From Paeniglutamicibacter antarcticus_C (GTDB lineage: Bacteria > Actinomycetota > Actinomycetes > Actinomycetales > Micrococcaceae): 64,000 nt of DNA. The stretch's first letter is position 1; every line of letters starts with the position of its first letter. The position numbers were made by a program, and so were the translations under genes. This document shows positions 17,604 through 26,982 of the stretch, piece after piece. The DNA lies in assembly GCF_039544305.1 (NCBI RefSeq), contig NZ_BAABLK010000022.1:124001-188000 (forward strand), written 5' to 3'. The notes under the pieces were generated by a model. That model saw nothing but the letters and a program-made list of their open reading frames with translations, was not told the DNA's origin and searched no databases.

Positions 17604-18098
17604 GTGGCCATCACCCAAAGGAACGTCCGTCAGGTCAACCCCGTGGAGCTTGACGACATCGACCGCGGGTTGTTGCGGATGCTCACGGAGAACTCGCGCC
17701 GCACCAACAACTCGCTCGCGGAGGAATTGGGCATCGCCCCCTCGACCTGCTTGGCCCGGCTCAACGCACTGCGCTCGGCAGGGGTCATCCGTCGGTTCAC
17801 CCTCGATATCGATCCCGAGGTCCTGGGCCATGCGCTCGAGGCGTTGATCTTCGTGAAGATCCGCCCGGGTGCCAGGCATCTGATGTCCTCCTTTGCCGAG
17901 GAGATGCGTGCCAAGCCCGGGGTCACCCAGCTGTTCTTCCTTGGTGGTGCCGATGACTTCCTGATCCACGTCGCGGTGCGGGACTCCAAGGACGTGCGCC
18001 AGTTCGTGCTGGACAACCTCTCGGCGAACCAAGCGGTGTCCACCACCCAAACCTCGCTGGTCTTCGAGCACAGCCAGGGTGCCGTGCCCTGGCTGTAG
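17604..18098 (+). CDS. Lrp/AsnC-family transcriptional regulator
   Basis: 164 residues, GTG start. The N-terminal HTH reads DDIDRGLLRMLTENSRRTNNSLAEELGIAPSTCLARLNALRSAGVI, followed by the ligand-binding AsnC/RAM domain (HALEALIFVKI, then GADDFLIHVAV). Such proteins respond to amino acids. It lies 53 bases upstream of the DUF1989 gene on the same strand and may control it or the following transporter. Confidence 0.85.
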   Translation: MAITQRNVRQVNPVELDDIDRGLLRMLTENSRRTNNSLAEELGIAPSTCLARLNALRSAGVIRRFTLDIDPEVLGHALEALIFVKIRPGARHLMSSFAEEMRAKPGVTQLFFLGGADDFLIHVAVRDSKDVRQFVLDNLSANQAVSTTQTSLVFEHSQGAVPWL

Positions 18099-18151
18099 CG
18101 TCCCAGCCCGCGCACAACGTCAAACCGATGAAGTCCCGAAAGGAAAACCCC

Positions 18152-19000
18152 ATGAATCAGAATTCCCAGGCCCCGCTGACAGATGCCGCATACAAGGGGC
18201 CCGCGCTCGAGGTGAACAGGGAGTTCTACGGCAACATCGCCAACAGGCTGGAATCGCGGACACTGGTCGACTCCTTTGACATCCCCATTCGATCCGGAAA
18301 GGCATGGAAAGTGCCTGCCGGACACGTGTGCCGCATCCTTACGGTCGATGGCCCCCAGGTGGGGGACCTGAACCTGTGGAACTACGACAACCCCCGCGAA
18401 CGGTTCTGGGCGGCCCGTACCCGCCAGCTTCAAGCCGCGCATGTCACCACGTTCGACCGTTTGTGGTCCAATCTTCCCTTCCTGCGACCGCTGGCCACCA
18501 TCACGGCGGACACCTTGGAGAACTACGGCGTCGATGACGACGGGGGACGGGTTCACGACACCCTGGGTACCAGGTGCGATCCGTACGTCAACCGGATGCT
18601 TACCGGCGACGACTTTGATTATCATTGCCACTCAAACCTGACCCGAGCGGTGCTCCCGTTCGGCCTGACCGAGTTTGATGTGCACGATGTGCTCAACGTG
18701 TTCCAATGCACCGGTCTCAACGACAAGGACCAATACTTCATGAAGAGTTGCCCGGCCAAGGTCGGGGACTACTTCGAGTTCTTCGCCGAGCAGGACCTGC
18801 TCGTCGCCTTGTCCACGTGCCCCGGTGGTGATCTTTCCGTTCCGATGTGGGGCGAGGGTGCCCATGATCCCGTTGAGGTGTGCCGGCCCATCGGCATCGA
18901 GATCCACAAGATCGATACCGGCGTTTTGGGGGACTGGTCATCGCCCGGTTTGCCGCAATACGCCGGAAACCACGGGCTCAGGGCCACGGGCTGGAGCTAG
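18152..19000 (+). CDS. DUF1989 / urea carboxylase-associated family protein
   Basis: 282 residues. Features are a KVPAGHVCRILTVDGPQVGDLNLWNYDNPRER core, LRPLATITADTLENYG, HCHSNLTRAVLPFGL and CPGGDLSVP, all typical for DUF1989. Family members occur next to urea/allophanate and 5-oxoproline-type genes and are thought to handle carbamate-like or amino compounds, but the reaction is not established for this one. The start at 18152 has a clear AAAGGA site nine bases upstream. It lies between the Lrp regulator and the NRAMP/YcsI pair. Confidence 0.8.
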   Translation: MNQNSQAPLTDAAYKGPALEVNREFYGNIANRLESRTLVDSFDIPIRSGKAWKVPAGHVCRILTVDGPQVGDLNLWNYDNPRERFWAARTRQLQAAHVTTFDRLWSNLPFLRPLATITADTLENYGVDDDGGRVHDTLGTRCDPYVNRMLTGDDFDYHCHSNLTRAVLPFGLTEFDVHDVLNVFQCTGLNDKDQYFMKSCPAKVGDYFEFFAEQDLLVALSTCPGGDLSVPMWGEGAHDPVEVCRPIGIEIHKIDTGVLGDWSSPGLPQYAGNHGLRATGWS

Positions 19001-19088
19001 CGGGACCTCGGGGCCATCGTCGCGATTTGGCCGCGGGTGCTGGCCTGTTGGCGGGGGGTGGCAGGCAGGGATAAAAAGCCAAACGAAG

Positions 19089-19123
19089 TTGTTGAACAAC
19101 CCCTTGCCAGTATTGTTCAACAA
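19089..19123. promoter_or_regulatory. Double operator TTGTT-N-AACAA upstream of the NRAMP/YcsI genes
   Basis: TTGTTGAACAA at 19089-19099 and TTGTTCAACAA at 19113-19123. Each is an 11-bp palindrome around a central base, and the two are exact reverse complements spaced 24 bp centre to centre. The second ends 66 bases before the NRAMP start. A third copy lies upstream of pxpA at 38800. It is probably the site of a GntR-type repressor. Confidence 0.75.
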
Positions 19124-19152
19124 CATGTAGTGTTCCGTAGGTCGCCTATACC

Positions 19153-19168
19153 TGTGACAACAGTCACC
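19153..19168. promoter_or_regulatory. Possible Crp/GlxR-type site
   Basis: TGTGA-N6-TCACC matches the TGTGA-N6-TCACA pattern of CRP/GlxR-type regulators in all but the last base. It lies 21-36 bases before the NRAMP start, downstream of the double operator. A single match of this kind is only suggestive. Confidence 0.35.
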
Positions 19169-19189
19169 GAACCCCGGATGGACGGAAAC

Positions 19190-20407
19190 ATGGCCAATCC
19201 CAGCACCAAGCCCTCGCTCGGCAGATCCGCCAAGCGCACAGCCCTACTGGGCGCCATGTTCCTCATGGCCACCAGTGCAATCGGTCCGGGCTTCATCACC
19301 CAAACAACCGAATTCACCGTCCAGATCGGGGCGTCCTTCGCCTTCGCGATTGTCATCTCGATCCTGGTGGACATCGCCGTCCAGCTGAACGTGTGGCGGA
19401 TCATCGGCGTCTCGGGCCTGCGCGCCCAGGAACTTGGCAACAAGGTGCTTCCGGGCATCGGCTGGGTGCTGGCGGCATTGGTCTTCATCGGCGGCGTCGT
19501 CTTCAACGTGGGCAACATCGCCGGAACCGGGCTGGGCATGAACGCCATGCTGGGCCTGGAGCCCAAGATCGGCGGTGCGATCTCCGCGGCAGTGGCCATC
19601 CTGATCTTCCTGTCCAAGCGCGCGGGAATGGCACTTGACCGCATCGTCATCATGCTCGGTGCCATCATGATCCTGTTGATGCTCTACGTGGCAATCATTG
19701 CCGCGCCTCCGGTTGGCGAGGCGCTGAAGAACGTTGTCATGCCCGAACAAATGAGCTTCCTGATCATCACCACGCTGATTGGTGGAACCGTCGGCGGCTA
19801 CATCACCTATGCCGGTGCGCACCGGATGCTTGACTCGGGCACCGTGGGCATCGAGAACGTCTCGGACATCGCGCGCAGCTCGGTGTTGGGCATCATCGTC
19901 ACCGGCATCATGCGCGTCCTGCTGTTCCTGGCGATCCTCGGGGTCGTGGCCGGCGGAGCCGTGCTGACCAGCGACAATAAGGCGGCAGAGGCCTTTGGCC
20001 ACGCCGCCGGCGAAATCGGGATGCGCTCCTTCGGCGTGGTCCTGTGGGCCGCGGCGCTGACTTCGGTGATCGGTGCCGCGTACACCTCGGTATCCTTCAT
20101 CACGCGGTCGACGACGCGTGAACGCACCCGAAACCTCATCACGGTGGGTTTCATCGCGGCATGCGCAGTGATCTACCTGGTGCTGGGCCAGGCGCCGCAG
20201 ACATTGCTGATCTTCGCCGGCGCCTTCAACGGGCTGATCCTTCCCTTCGGCTTCGCGATCCTGCTCTGGGTTGCCTGGCGCCGCCGGGACCTGCTCCATG
20301 GCTACGTCTACCCCAAGTGGCTGTTGGTCATCGGTGTGGCCACCTGGTTGCTGACCCTCTTCCTTGGCTGGAACTCCATTGCCGGGCTCTCCAAGCTCTG
20401 GGTCTAG
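19190..20407 (+). CDS. NRAMP-like transporter (YcsG type)
   Basis: 405 residues with 11 predicted helices. The first helix carries LMATSAIGPGFITQTTEFT, corresponding to the NRAMP helix 1 region. However, the DPGN motif that binds manganese in true NRAMPs reads GPGF here, so metal may not be the substrate. YcsG-type proteins lie with YcsI, LamB/YcsF and Kip genes and may import the organic substrate of that pathway (inference). Start 19190 was chosen for the GACGGAAAC before it; 19178 is the alternative. The YcsI-type gene follows 42 bases later. Confidence 0.75.
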   Translation: MANPSTKPSLGRSAKRTALLGAMFLMATSAIGPGFITQTTEFTVQIGASFAFAIVISILVDIAVQLNVWRIIGVSGLRAQELGNKVLPGIGWVLAALVFIGGVVFNVGNIAGTGLGMNAMLGLEPKIGGAISAAVAILIFLSKRAGMALDRIVIMLGAIMILLMLYVAIIAAPPVGEALKNVVMPEQMSFLIITTLIGGTVGGYITYAGAHRMLDSGTVGIENVSDIARSSVLGIIVTGIMRVLLFLAILGVVAGGAVLTSDNKAAEAFGHAAGEIGMRSFGVVLWAAALTSVIGAAYTSVSFITRSTTRERTRNLITVGFIAACAVIYLVLGQAPQTLLIFAGAFNGLILPFGFAILLWVAWRRRDLLHGYVYPKWLLVIGVATWLLTLFLGWNSIAGLSKLWV

Positions 20408-20449
20408 GCAAACGCTCCAGGAACCGATCACCGAAAGGAAAAACCAAAG

Positions 20450-21265
20450 ATGGCACCGACTGGATCCCCGACAATGACAACCCGCGAGCGGGCCTCTCTG
20501 GCCCCGGCCAAGGCCCGTGAACTCTTCCGCAACGGGCTCTCCGTGCCGACGGCCGGCTTCTGTGCGGGCTTTGCGCAGGCAAATTTAATCATCGTACCCA
20601 AGGCCCAGGCCTTCGACGTGTTGCTCTTCGCCCAGCGCAACCCCAAGTCCTGTCCCGTGCTCGGGGTCCTGGACGCGGGGGAGACCAGTAGCGAGCTGCT
20701 GGCCGGCGGGGACATCCGCAGCGACGTGCCCAAGTACGTGGTCTATGAAAACGGGGTGAAGGTCGCCGAACCCACGGACCTGGACCAATACTGGCGCGAT
20801 GACCTGGTGACGTTCATCGTGGGCTGCTCGTTCACCTTCGAAACGGCCTTGATGGAGGCCGGGATCTCGATCGCCCACATCGACCAGGGCGTGAACGTGC
20901 CCATGTTCAAATCGAACATCCGCAGTGCCTCGGCAGGATCCATGGCAGGGCCCATGGTTCTCTCCATGCGCCCGATCCCGGCGTCACAGGTCGCCGACGC
21001 AGTGCGCATCACCTCTCGCTACCCGGCGGTCCACGGGGCCCCGGTGCACATCGGAAACCCCGAGGAAATCGGGATCACCGACTTGTCCGCCCCGGACTTC
21101 GGGGACCCGGTGCAGATCCCCGAGGGATCCATCCCGGTATTCTGGGCCTGCGGGGTGACACCCCAGGCGGCCGTCATGGAATCACGCCCGGCGCTTGCGA
21201 TCGGCCACGCCCCGGGTTACATGCTCATCACCGACGCCAAGGACAGCACCTACCTGGTGCCGTAG
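20450..21265 (+). CDS. YcsI/DUF1445 family putative hydro-lyase
   Basis: 271 residues. The pattern AKARELFRNGLSVPTAGFCAGFAQANLIIVP, then DDLVTFIVGCSFTFETALMEAGI and FWACGVTPQAAVMES, is that of YcsI/DUF1445 proteins, for which D-glutamate cyclase or hydro-lyase activity has been suggested. Such an activity interconverts D-glutamate and 5-oxo-D-proline, which would feed PxpABC. The start at 20450 follows CGAAAGGA. It is cotranscribed with the NRAMP-like gene under the TTGTT-N-AACAA operators. Confidence 0.8.
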   Translation: MAPTGSPTMTTRERASLAPAKARELFRNGLSVPTAGFCAGFAQANLIIVPKAQAFDVLLFAQRNPKSCPVLGVLDAGETSSELLAGGDIRSDVPKYVVYENGVKVAEPTDLDQYWRDDLVTFIVGCSFTFETALMEAGISIAHIDQGVNVPMFKSNIRSASAGSMAGPMVLSMRPIPASQVADAVRITSRYPAVHGAPVHIGNPEEIGITDLSAPDFGDPVQIPEGSIPVFWACGVTPQAAVMESRPALAIGHAPGYMLITDAKDSTYLVP

Positions 21266-21285
21266 CACCGTGGCGCACCAACGCG

Positions 21286-22275
21286 TTATGCCAGGGGAAT
21301 GCGCCCGGGAGCACCTGCGCGCAGCGCGCCGCGCATGATCTCGGCCATCGCGCCGGGATCGGCGTCCAGCACCACGCGGCAACGGGAGCCGGCGGGCTTA
21401 GGGCTTCCCTTGTAGAGACCGCGCAAGTCGCAAATGGTTTGGCCACGGCCGGGGCCCTGGGTGGTGTCCACGACAACGCGTGCGTAGGGGGCGGAGAGAA
21501 GCTCGACGCGCCCCAGCGCGATGGCCGCGGCCAGCGGGTCGTGCATGGCCGAGCAGCGCCGCCCGAAGACGCCAAGGTAGAAGTTGAAATAGTGCCCGAG
21601 CATCGCCCCCACGGCGCGCACGGCGCCCTGTTCCGAGCCGAGCAGCGCCTCGAGGTCCGGCTCCTCCAGGACGTGGCACATCGTGGCATCCAGCGGCACC
21701 AAGACGATTTCCCAGTCCGCGGCCAGGACCTCGGCGGCAGCCTCGGGATCGTTGTGGATGTTTGCCTCGGCCGCGGCGGTGACGTTGCCCGGGGCCAGTG
21801 CCGATCCGCCCATGATGGTGATCTCACGGACGAGCGAAGGCAGCTCCGGGGCAAGGCGCAGGGCCGCGGCGATGTTGCTCAGTGGACCGATGGCGATGAC
21901 GCCCAGCGTGCCCGGGTTCTCCCGAGCCAGGCGCACCAGCAGCTCCGCGGCGGACTCTCGTGCAAGCTCGAGGCCCGATTCGGGCAGCTGGACCTCGCCG
22001 ATGCCGTTGTATCCGTGCACGTGCGGGGCACCCCCGGCGTAGGTGCCGGCTTGGGGATCATGGAGCCCTAAGGCGACGGGGATGTCCGGCCGGCCGGCCA
22101 TGGCCAGCAAATCAAGGGTGTTCCGTGCGCCCTGCAACGCGTCGGTGTTCCCGCTGACCGAGCCGATGCCCACAAGATTGGCCCCGGCACCGAGCAGGTA
22201 CGCCAAGGCCAGGGCGTCGTCGATCCCGGTGTCGCAATCAAGGAAGAATGGTGCGTGGGTTTCGACGCTGCTCAT
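21286..22275 (-). CDS. Inosine-uridine preferring nucleoside hydrolase
   Basis: 329 residues. The N-terminal Asp cluster LDCDTGIDDALALAYLL binds calcium and ribose; further family blocks are VSGNTDALQGARN, ITIMGGSALAPGNVTAAAEANIHNDPEAA and the later HDPLAAAIAL, whose Asp completes the calcium site. It splits nucleosides into base and ribose in the cytoplasm. The start at 22275 follows AGGAG. The gene converges on the YcsI-type gene and is divergent from an MFS permease, which could be its nucleoside importer. Confidence 0.88.
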   Translation of the reverse strand: MSSVETHAPFFLDCDTGIDDALALAYLLGAGANLVGIGSVSGNTDALQGARNTLDLLAMAGRPDIPVALGLHDPQAGTYAGGAPHVHGYNGIGEVQLPESGLELARESAAELLVRLARENPGTLGVIAIGPLSNIAAALRLAPELPSLVREITIMGGSALAPGNVTAAAEANIHNDPEAAAEVLAADWEIVLVPLDATMCHVLEEPDLEALLGSEQGAVRAVGAMLGHYFNFYLGVFGRRCSAMHDPLAAAIALGRVELLSAPYARVVVDTTQGPGRGQTICDLRGLYKGSPKPAGSRCRVVLDADPGAMAEIMRGALRAGAPGRIPLA

Positions 22276-22573
22276 GGGGCTGCTCCTGGAGGTGGAAAGA
22301 TCGGGATCCGAATCCCGCGCAGCCGGAGCACGACGGGACATTGGACGAGGGGTCATCCATCACGGAGGGAACTGAAAATACTCACCAATCCTACGCGGTC
22401 GGTACGCCGGGTTGGTCGCAACTTTTCCTTGGTCCTCGAAGTCATGAACCCGGTGCAGCGGCAGCGGGCGTGAAACACTTGCCTGCAACGCCTGTGGGCG
22501 ATTCATTCGCTGCCAAACCAAGAGATCATGGCCCGCAACGTCCCGTACGAACCGAAAGTCGAGTCCCTCCGCC

Positions 22574-23806
22574 GTGTCCCACGCGAAAAAACAATGGTTG
22601 CCCGCAGCGCTGAGCCTGATGATGGTCGGGTGGGGCGCCAACCAATTCGTTTCTTTGCTGGTCATTTACCGCAACGCCCACGGCTTTTCGGAAGTCATGG
22701 TCACCTCCATGCTGGGCATCTACGTCGCAGGCTTGGTGCCCGCATTGCTGCTGGGCGGACGATACTCGGACCGCGCCGGCCGCAAGGGTGCCACTATCCT
22801 CGCCGTGGGGCTGTCCATGGCCGCCAGTGCCGCCATGATGGGTTCGGTCTTCGGCGCAGCGCCGTTGTTTGTTGGCAGGTTGCTGGCAGGAACGGCGACC
22901 GGCCTGGCCATGGCAGCGGCCACCAGCTGGGTCAAGGAGCTCTCCCAGTCACCCTGGGACACCACCTCGGTGGCAGGTTCCGGTGCCCGACGTGCCTCGT
23001 TGCTGACCTCCGGCGGTTTCTGGTTGGGACCGGTGGTCGGCGGGTTGCTGGCAGCATCGGCCCCGGGCCCCGAGATCCTTCCCTATGCGGTGCACATGGT
23101 GCTGTGCATACCGCTGCTGGCCGTCGTGGCGCGCCTTCCCGAAACGCGGCCGCGGCAATCCCCGCAGGTCCCCTTTCCCGAGGTGGCGGCGGGCAGGGCG
23201 CCGGGCCGCAAGAGGTTCTGGCTGGTGGTGGCGCCGGCGGCACCCTGGGTATTCGCCGCCGGAACCATCGGTTTCGCCGTGATCCCGGCGGTGATCCCCG
23301 GGCTGGGGGACGCCCGCCTCGGTTACGCCACCGCCGCGGTGGCCATCACCCTTGGATGCAGCGTGCTCATCCAACCGTTGGCGCGACGTCTTGACTCGGT
23401 GCTCAGCGCCCGTTCGCTGATCACCGGGGTTGGCGTGGTGCTTGCCGGCTTGTGCCTGTTGCTGGTTGCGATAGTGTTTCCCAACCCGGCACTGGGGCTC
23501 ATCGCCGCAGCGGTCTTGGGCTCGGGCAACGGATTGCTGATGGTCGGGGGCCTGCTGGAAATCCAGCGGTCCGCCCGCGCCCACGAGCTCGGTGCGCTGA
23601 CCGGGTACTTCTACACCCTGGCCTATGTAGGCTTCCTGGCCCCGACGGTTGCCGCTTTGGTGGGGCAGTGGGTCGATGCGCTCTGGATCATCGCCGGGAT
23701 CACCGTGCTGTGTGTGGCCTCGCTGTGCATCGTGGTGCTCAATTCACGCAAGTACCTGCCGCACGCCCTTGAACAGGTCGATGCGAAAGCTGGTTCCCGG
23801 GCCTAA
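22574..23806 (+). CDS. MFS transporter
   Basis: 410 residues, GTG start, 12 predicted helices. The MFS loop 2-3 motif is present as GGRYSDRAGRKGATILA. A first helix with LMMVGWGANQFVSLLVIYRN and a glycine-rich second half fit the drug/nucleoside-type DHA1 group. Substrate unknown; the divergent nucleoside hydrolase gene hints at a nucleoside. Its stop overlaps the stop of convergent kdpE. Confidence 0.75.
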   Translation: MSHAKKQWLPAALSLMMVGWGANQFVSLLVIYRNAHGFSEVMVTSMLGIYVAGLVPALLLGGRYSDRAGRKGATILAVGLSMAASAAMMGSVFGAAPLFVGRLLAGTATGLAMAAATSWVKELSQSPWDTTSVAGSGARRASLLTSGGFWLGPVVGGLLAASAPGPEILPYAVHMVLCIPLLAVVARLPETRPRQSPQVPFPEVAAGRAPGRKRFWLVVAPAAPWVFAAGTIGFAVIPAVIPGLGDARLGYATAAVAITLGCSVLIQPLARRLDSVLSARSLITGVGVVLAGLCLLLVAIVFPNPALGLIAAAVLGSGNGLLMVGGLLEIQRSARAHELGALTGYFYTLAYVGFLAPTVAALVGQWVDALWIIAGITVLCVASLCIVVLNSRKYLPHALEQVDAKAGSRA

Positions 23807-24483
23807 TCGGGCACAAACCTGTACCCCATGCCGGCTTCGGTGACCAGGTAGCGCGGATGCGCGGCAACGGGTTCCAGCTTCTTGCGCAGCTGGCCCAGGT
23901 AGAGGCGCAGGTAGCCGGTTTCCTTGAGCAGATGCGGTCCCCAGACCTCCGCGAGCAGGTTCTGCTGGGTGACGAGCTTGCCGGGGTTGTTCAGCAGCAC
24001 TTCCAACACGCGCCATTCCGTGGGGGTCAGCCTGACGGGTTTTCCGGGCACACCGCGGGTGACCTGCTTGGCGGCCAGATCCACGCTGACATCTCCAAAG
24101 CGGATCACCGGCACCTCCGGCGCACCGGGGGTGCGTCGGGAGAGCGCACGGATCCTGGCCAGCAGCTCCTCGGTGGAAAACGGCTTGGTGACGTAGTCGT
24201 CGGCGCCGGCATCCAGTGCAGCGACCTTGTCGGCGGCACCGATGCGTCCGGAGATGACCAGGATCGGCACGGTCGACCAGCCGCGCAGGGCAGCGATAAC
24301 TTCCAACCCGTCGAGCTTGGGCATGCCCAGGTCCAGCAGGACCAAATCGGGGTGGGTCGAGACCGTTAGGCGCACGGCTGCGGCACCGTCGGTCGCCGGA
24401 ACCACCTCGTAGCCGTAGGCTCCCAAAGTGATCCGCAGGGCGCGCAGGATCTGTGGATCGTCGTCGGCAACAAGGATCTTCAT
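23803..24483 (-). CDS. kdpE: KdpE response regulator
   Basis: 226 residues. The receiver domain has the acidic cluster ADDD, the phosphorylation site Asp51 in LVLLDLGMP and the conserved Lys in YVTKPF. An OmpR-type winged helix follows (PVRLTPTEWRVLEVLLNNPGKLVT, ending in YLVTEAGMGYRF). It is phosphorylated by KdpD and activates kdp transcription under potassium limitation or osmotic stress. The ATG overlaps the kdpD stop (ATGA). Confidence 0.95.
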   Translation of the reverse strand: MKILVADDDPQILRALRITLGAYGYEVVPATDGAAAVRLTVSTHPDLVLLDLGMPKLDGLEVIAALRGWSTVPILVISGRIGAADKVAALDAGADDYVTKPFSTEELLARIRALSRRTPGAPEVPVIRFGDVSVDLAAKQVTRGVPGKPVRLTPTEWRVLEVLLNNPGKLVTQQNLLAEVWGPHLLKETGYLRLYLGQLRKKLEPVAAHPRYLVTEAGMGYRFVPD

Positions 24484-26978
24484 GGCGTGGCCGTTTCTGC
24501 GGGGCCGGGGGCGCCGGGCAGCGACAAGACCATGGTCAGTCCGCCGCCGGGGGTTGCCTCGGCATCTAAGGAGCCGCCCATGCCCTCGGCGAAGCCACGT
24601 GAGAGCGCCAGGCCTAGGCCCAGGCCGGTGAGGTTGTCCATGTCCCCGTGCCGCTGGAAGGGGACGAAGATCGCATCCTTGTGTGCTTCGGGCACGCCCG
24701 GGCCGAAGTCGACGACCCGGATCTCGGTGCGCCCGGCAAACTGGCTTGCGGCAAGGATCGGGCGCCTGGATCCGGCGCCGTGGTGCAGGGCATTGGCGAG
24801 CAGGTTCACCACGATGCGCTGGGCCAGGACGGCGTCGGCATCGAACGGCTCAAGGTCCCCGGGCACATCCACCTCAAGGTCCGCTGGCCCCAACCCCGTT
24901 TCCTCGAGCGCCGGAAGCAGCACGTCCCCGACCGAGATGCTGGTCTTGATGACACCGAGCATTCCTGCTTGCACGCGAGAGACATCCAGCAGGTCGGTGA
25001 CCAAGCCCGAGAGGGCCTGGAGGGATTCGTCGGCCGTTTCCAGCAGTTCGGTCCGATCTGCGTCACTGTAGGTCACCGCCGTGGAACGCAGCGAGGTCAC
25101 CGCCATGGTGGCTGCGGTCAACGGACGGCGCAGGTCGTGGCCGACGGCCTGCAATAAGGCGCTGCGGACCTTGTCGGCCTCGGCCAGCGGCCCCAGCTCG
25201 CTGGCCCTTTGGCTGACGGTGCGAAAATCAAGTGCTGCCTCCAACTGCGAGACGATGGCGGCCAGTGCCCGGCGGTCCGCGGCCGGAAGGTCCCTGCCGT
25301 AGAGCTGGAGGCTTGCGTGCGGCCCGACGGGTAGCGTGGTGCGCGGCGGTGCGTTGCCGGGGTTCCCGGAGCCAACCACCTGCCCGTCATGTTCCACCAA
25401 GCGCACCGCGGTAAGGGCGAAGGCCTCGCGGGTCTGGTTGACCAACGCCTCCAGCGCGTCGGCGCCTCGCAGCACGGAGCCCGACACCGTGGCAAGCAGC
25501 GCCGATTCGGCAGCCGACCGGGTCGCTGCCCGGTGTCGCCGCGCTGCCCGGTCCACCACCACGCTGACGAGGATGGCGATGAGGGTGTACAAGATGAGCA
25601 CCACCAAGTGGGTGGGCTCGGCAATGGTGATGGTGTAAAGCGGGTCGATGAAGAAGTAATCCAGTGTCAACCCGGAGAGCAGCGCGGCAAGGACCGCCGG
25701 ATAGACGCCGCCGGCCAGTGCAACCAGGACCACGAGCAACTGGTAGGCCAGCACGTCGACGGTGATCGAGTCCTCGCTCTCGGGCAGCCGGCGAAGGAAC
25801 CACGTCAAAAGCGGCCCCCCGGCCAGGGCCAATGCGAATCCGGCCAGCAGCCTCCAGCGGGTCAGTGCCCCGCGTGGGCGCGGCAGCTTGCGTCCGGCGG
25901 CAGCGGCGTGGTTGACCATGTGCACGTCGATGTCCCCGCTCAGGCGCACGATGCCCGCCCCGATGCCCGGCCCGGTCATGGCGGTTGCCAGCTTGGAGCG
26001 CCGAGAGGCCCCAATGACCAGTTGCGTGGCGTTTGAGGCGCGGGCGAACTCGACAAGGGCGGTGGCGATGTCCTCCCCGACCACCTGGTGGTAGCTGCCC
26101 CCGAGCCGCTCCACCAGCAGCCGCTGGTCCGCCAGCACCCCGGGCTTGGAGGTGAGCATCCCGTTGGGGGTGGTGACGTGCACCGCGGAGAGTTCCCCAC
26201 CGCTGGTCCTTGCGGCAATCCGTGCCCCGCGGCGCAGTAGCGTCTCGCCCTCCTCCCCGCCGGTCAGTGCGACCATGACGCGCTCTCGGGTCTCCCAGCG
26301 GCTGGAGATCCCGTGTTCGGCCCGGTATTTTTCCAGGGCGGAGTCGACCTCGTCGGCCAGCCAGAGCAGAGCGATCTCGCGCAACGCAGTGAGGTTCCCC
26401 AGCCTGAAGTAGTTCGACAGCGCCGCATCGATGCGTCCTGGCGGATAGATCAGCCCCTCCCCGAGCCGGGTGCGCAGGCCCTGGGGTGTCAGGTCGATGA
26501 GCTCGATCGCATCGGCTGCACGCAGCACGGCGTCGGGGATGGTTTCGCGTTGCGCCGCCCCGGTGATTTCGTGAACGACGTCAGCGAGGGACTCGATGTG
26601 CTGGACATTGACCGTGGAGATCACGTTGATCCCCGCCTCGAGCAGCTGCTGGACATCCTGCCAGCGTTTTTCGTGCCCGCCTGTTCCCACGTTGGTGTGT
26701 GCGAGCTCGTCCACCAACGCGGTTCGCGGGGCTCGGGCCAGCACCGCGGCGGTGTCCATGTCGCTGAGCTGCACCCCGCGGTGCTCGAAGATGCGACGGG
26801 GAACCAATTCCAGGCCGGTCACCAAGGCTGCGGTGGGTGCCCGCCCGTGGGTCTCGACAACGGCCAAAACCACGTCGTGGCCATCCGCCAGGAGCTGGTG
26901 GCCCTCCTGGAGCATGGCGTAGGTCTTGCCGACTCCGGGGGCGGCACCCAGCAATACCCGCAGCGTTCCGCGTCTCAT
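24480..26978 (-). CDS. kdpD: KdpD sensor histidine kinase
   Basis: 832 residues. Order: KdpD N-terminal domain with Walker A GAAPGVGKT (residues 11-19); a UspA-like domain at about 240-365; four membrane helices (DUF4118) near 385-490; a GAF-like part; HisKA with the phospho-acceptor His614 in GHDLRRP; and the HATPase region ending GLGLGLALSRGFAEGMGG. It senses potassium/osmotic state and phosphorylates KdpE. ATG 26978 is chosen; it lies four bases after the kdpC stop and the protein then begins MRRGTLRVLLG. The open frame from 27008 adds ten residues with no family match. Confidence 0.95.
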   Translation of the reverse strand: MRRGTLRVLLGAAPGVGKTYAMLQEGHQLLADGHDVVLAVVETHGRAPTAALVTGLELVPRRIFEHRGVQLSDMDTAAVLARAPRTALVDELAHTNVGTGGHEKRWQDVQQLLEAGINVISTVNVQHIESLADVVHEITGAAQRETIPDAVLRAADAIELIDLTPQGLRTRLGEGLIYPPGRIDAALSNYFRLGNLTALREIALLWLADEVDSALEKYRAEHGISSRWETRERVMVALTGGEEGETLLRRGARIAARTSGGELSAVHVTTPNGMLTSKPGVLADQRLLVERLGGSYHQVVGEDIATALVEFARASNATQLVIGASRRSKLATAMTGPGIGAGIVRLSGDIDVHMVNHAAAAGRKLPRPRGALTRWRLLAGFALALAGGPLLTWFLRRLPESEDSITVDVLAYQLLVVLVALAGGVYPAVLAALLSGLTLDYFFIDPLYTITIAEPTHLVVLILYTLIAILVSVVVDRAARRHRAATRSAAESALLATVSGSVLRGADALEALVNQTREAFALTAVRLVEHDGQVVGSGNPGNAPPRTTLPVGPHASLQLYGRDLPAADRRALAAIVSQLEAALDFRTVSQRASELGPLAEADKVRSALLQAVGHDLRRPLTAATMAVTSLRSTAVTYSDADRTELLETADESLQALSGLVTDLLDVSRVQAGMLGVIKTSISVGDVLLPALEETGLGPADLEVDVPGDLEPFDADAVLAQRIVVNLLANALHHGAGSRRPILAASQFAGRTEIRVVDFGPGVPEAHKDAIFVPFQRHGDMDNLTGLGLGLALSRGFAEGMGGSLDAEATPGGGLTMVLSLPGAPGPAETATP

Positions 26979-26982
26979 GTGG

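Noticed and set aside
19244..20431. 395-codon open frame opposite the NRAMP-like gene
   Set aside because: Asp/His/Gln-rich shadow of a membrane protein gene without a family match.
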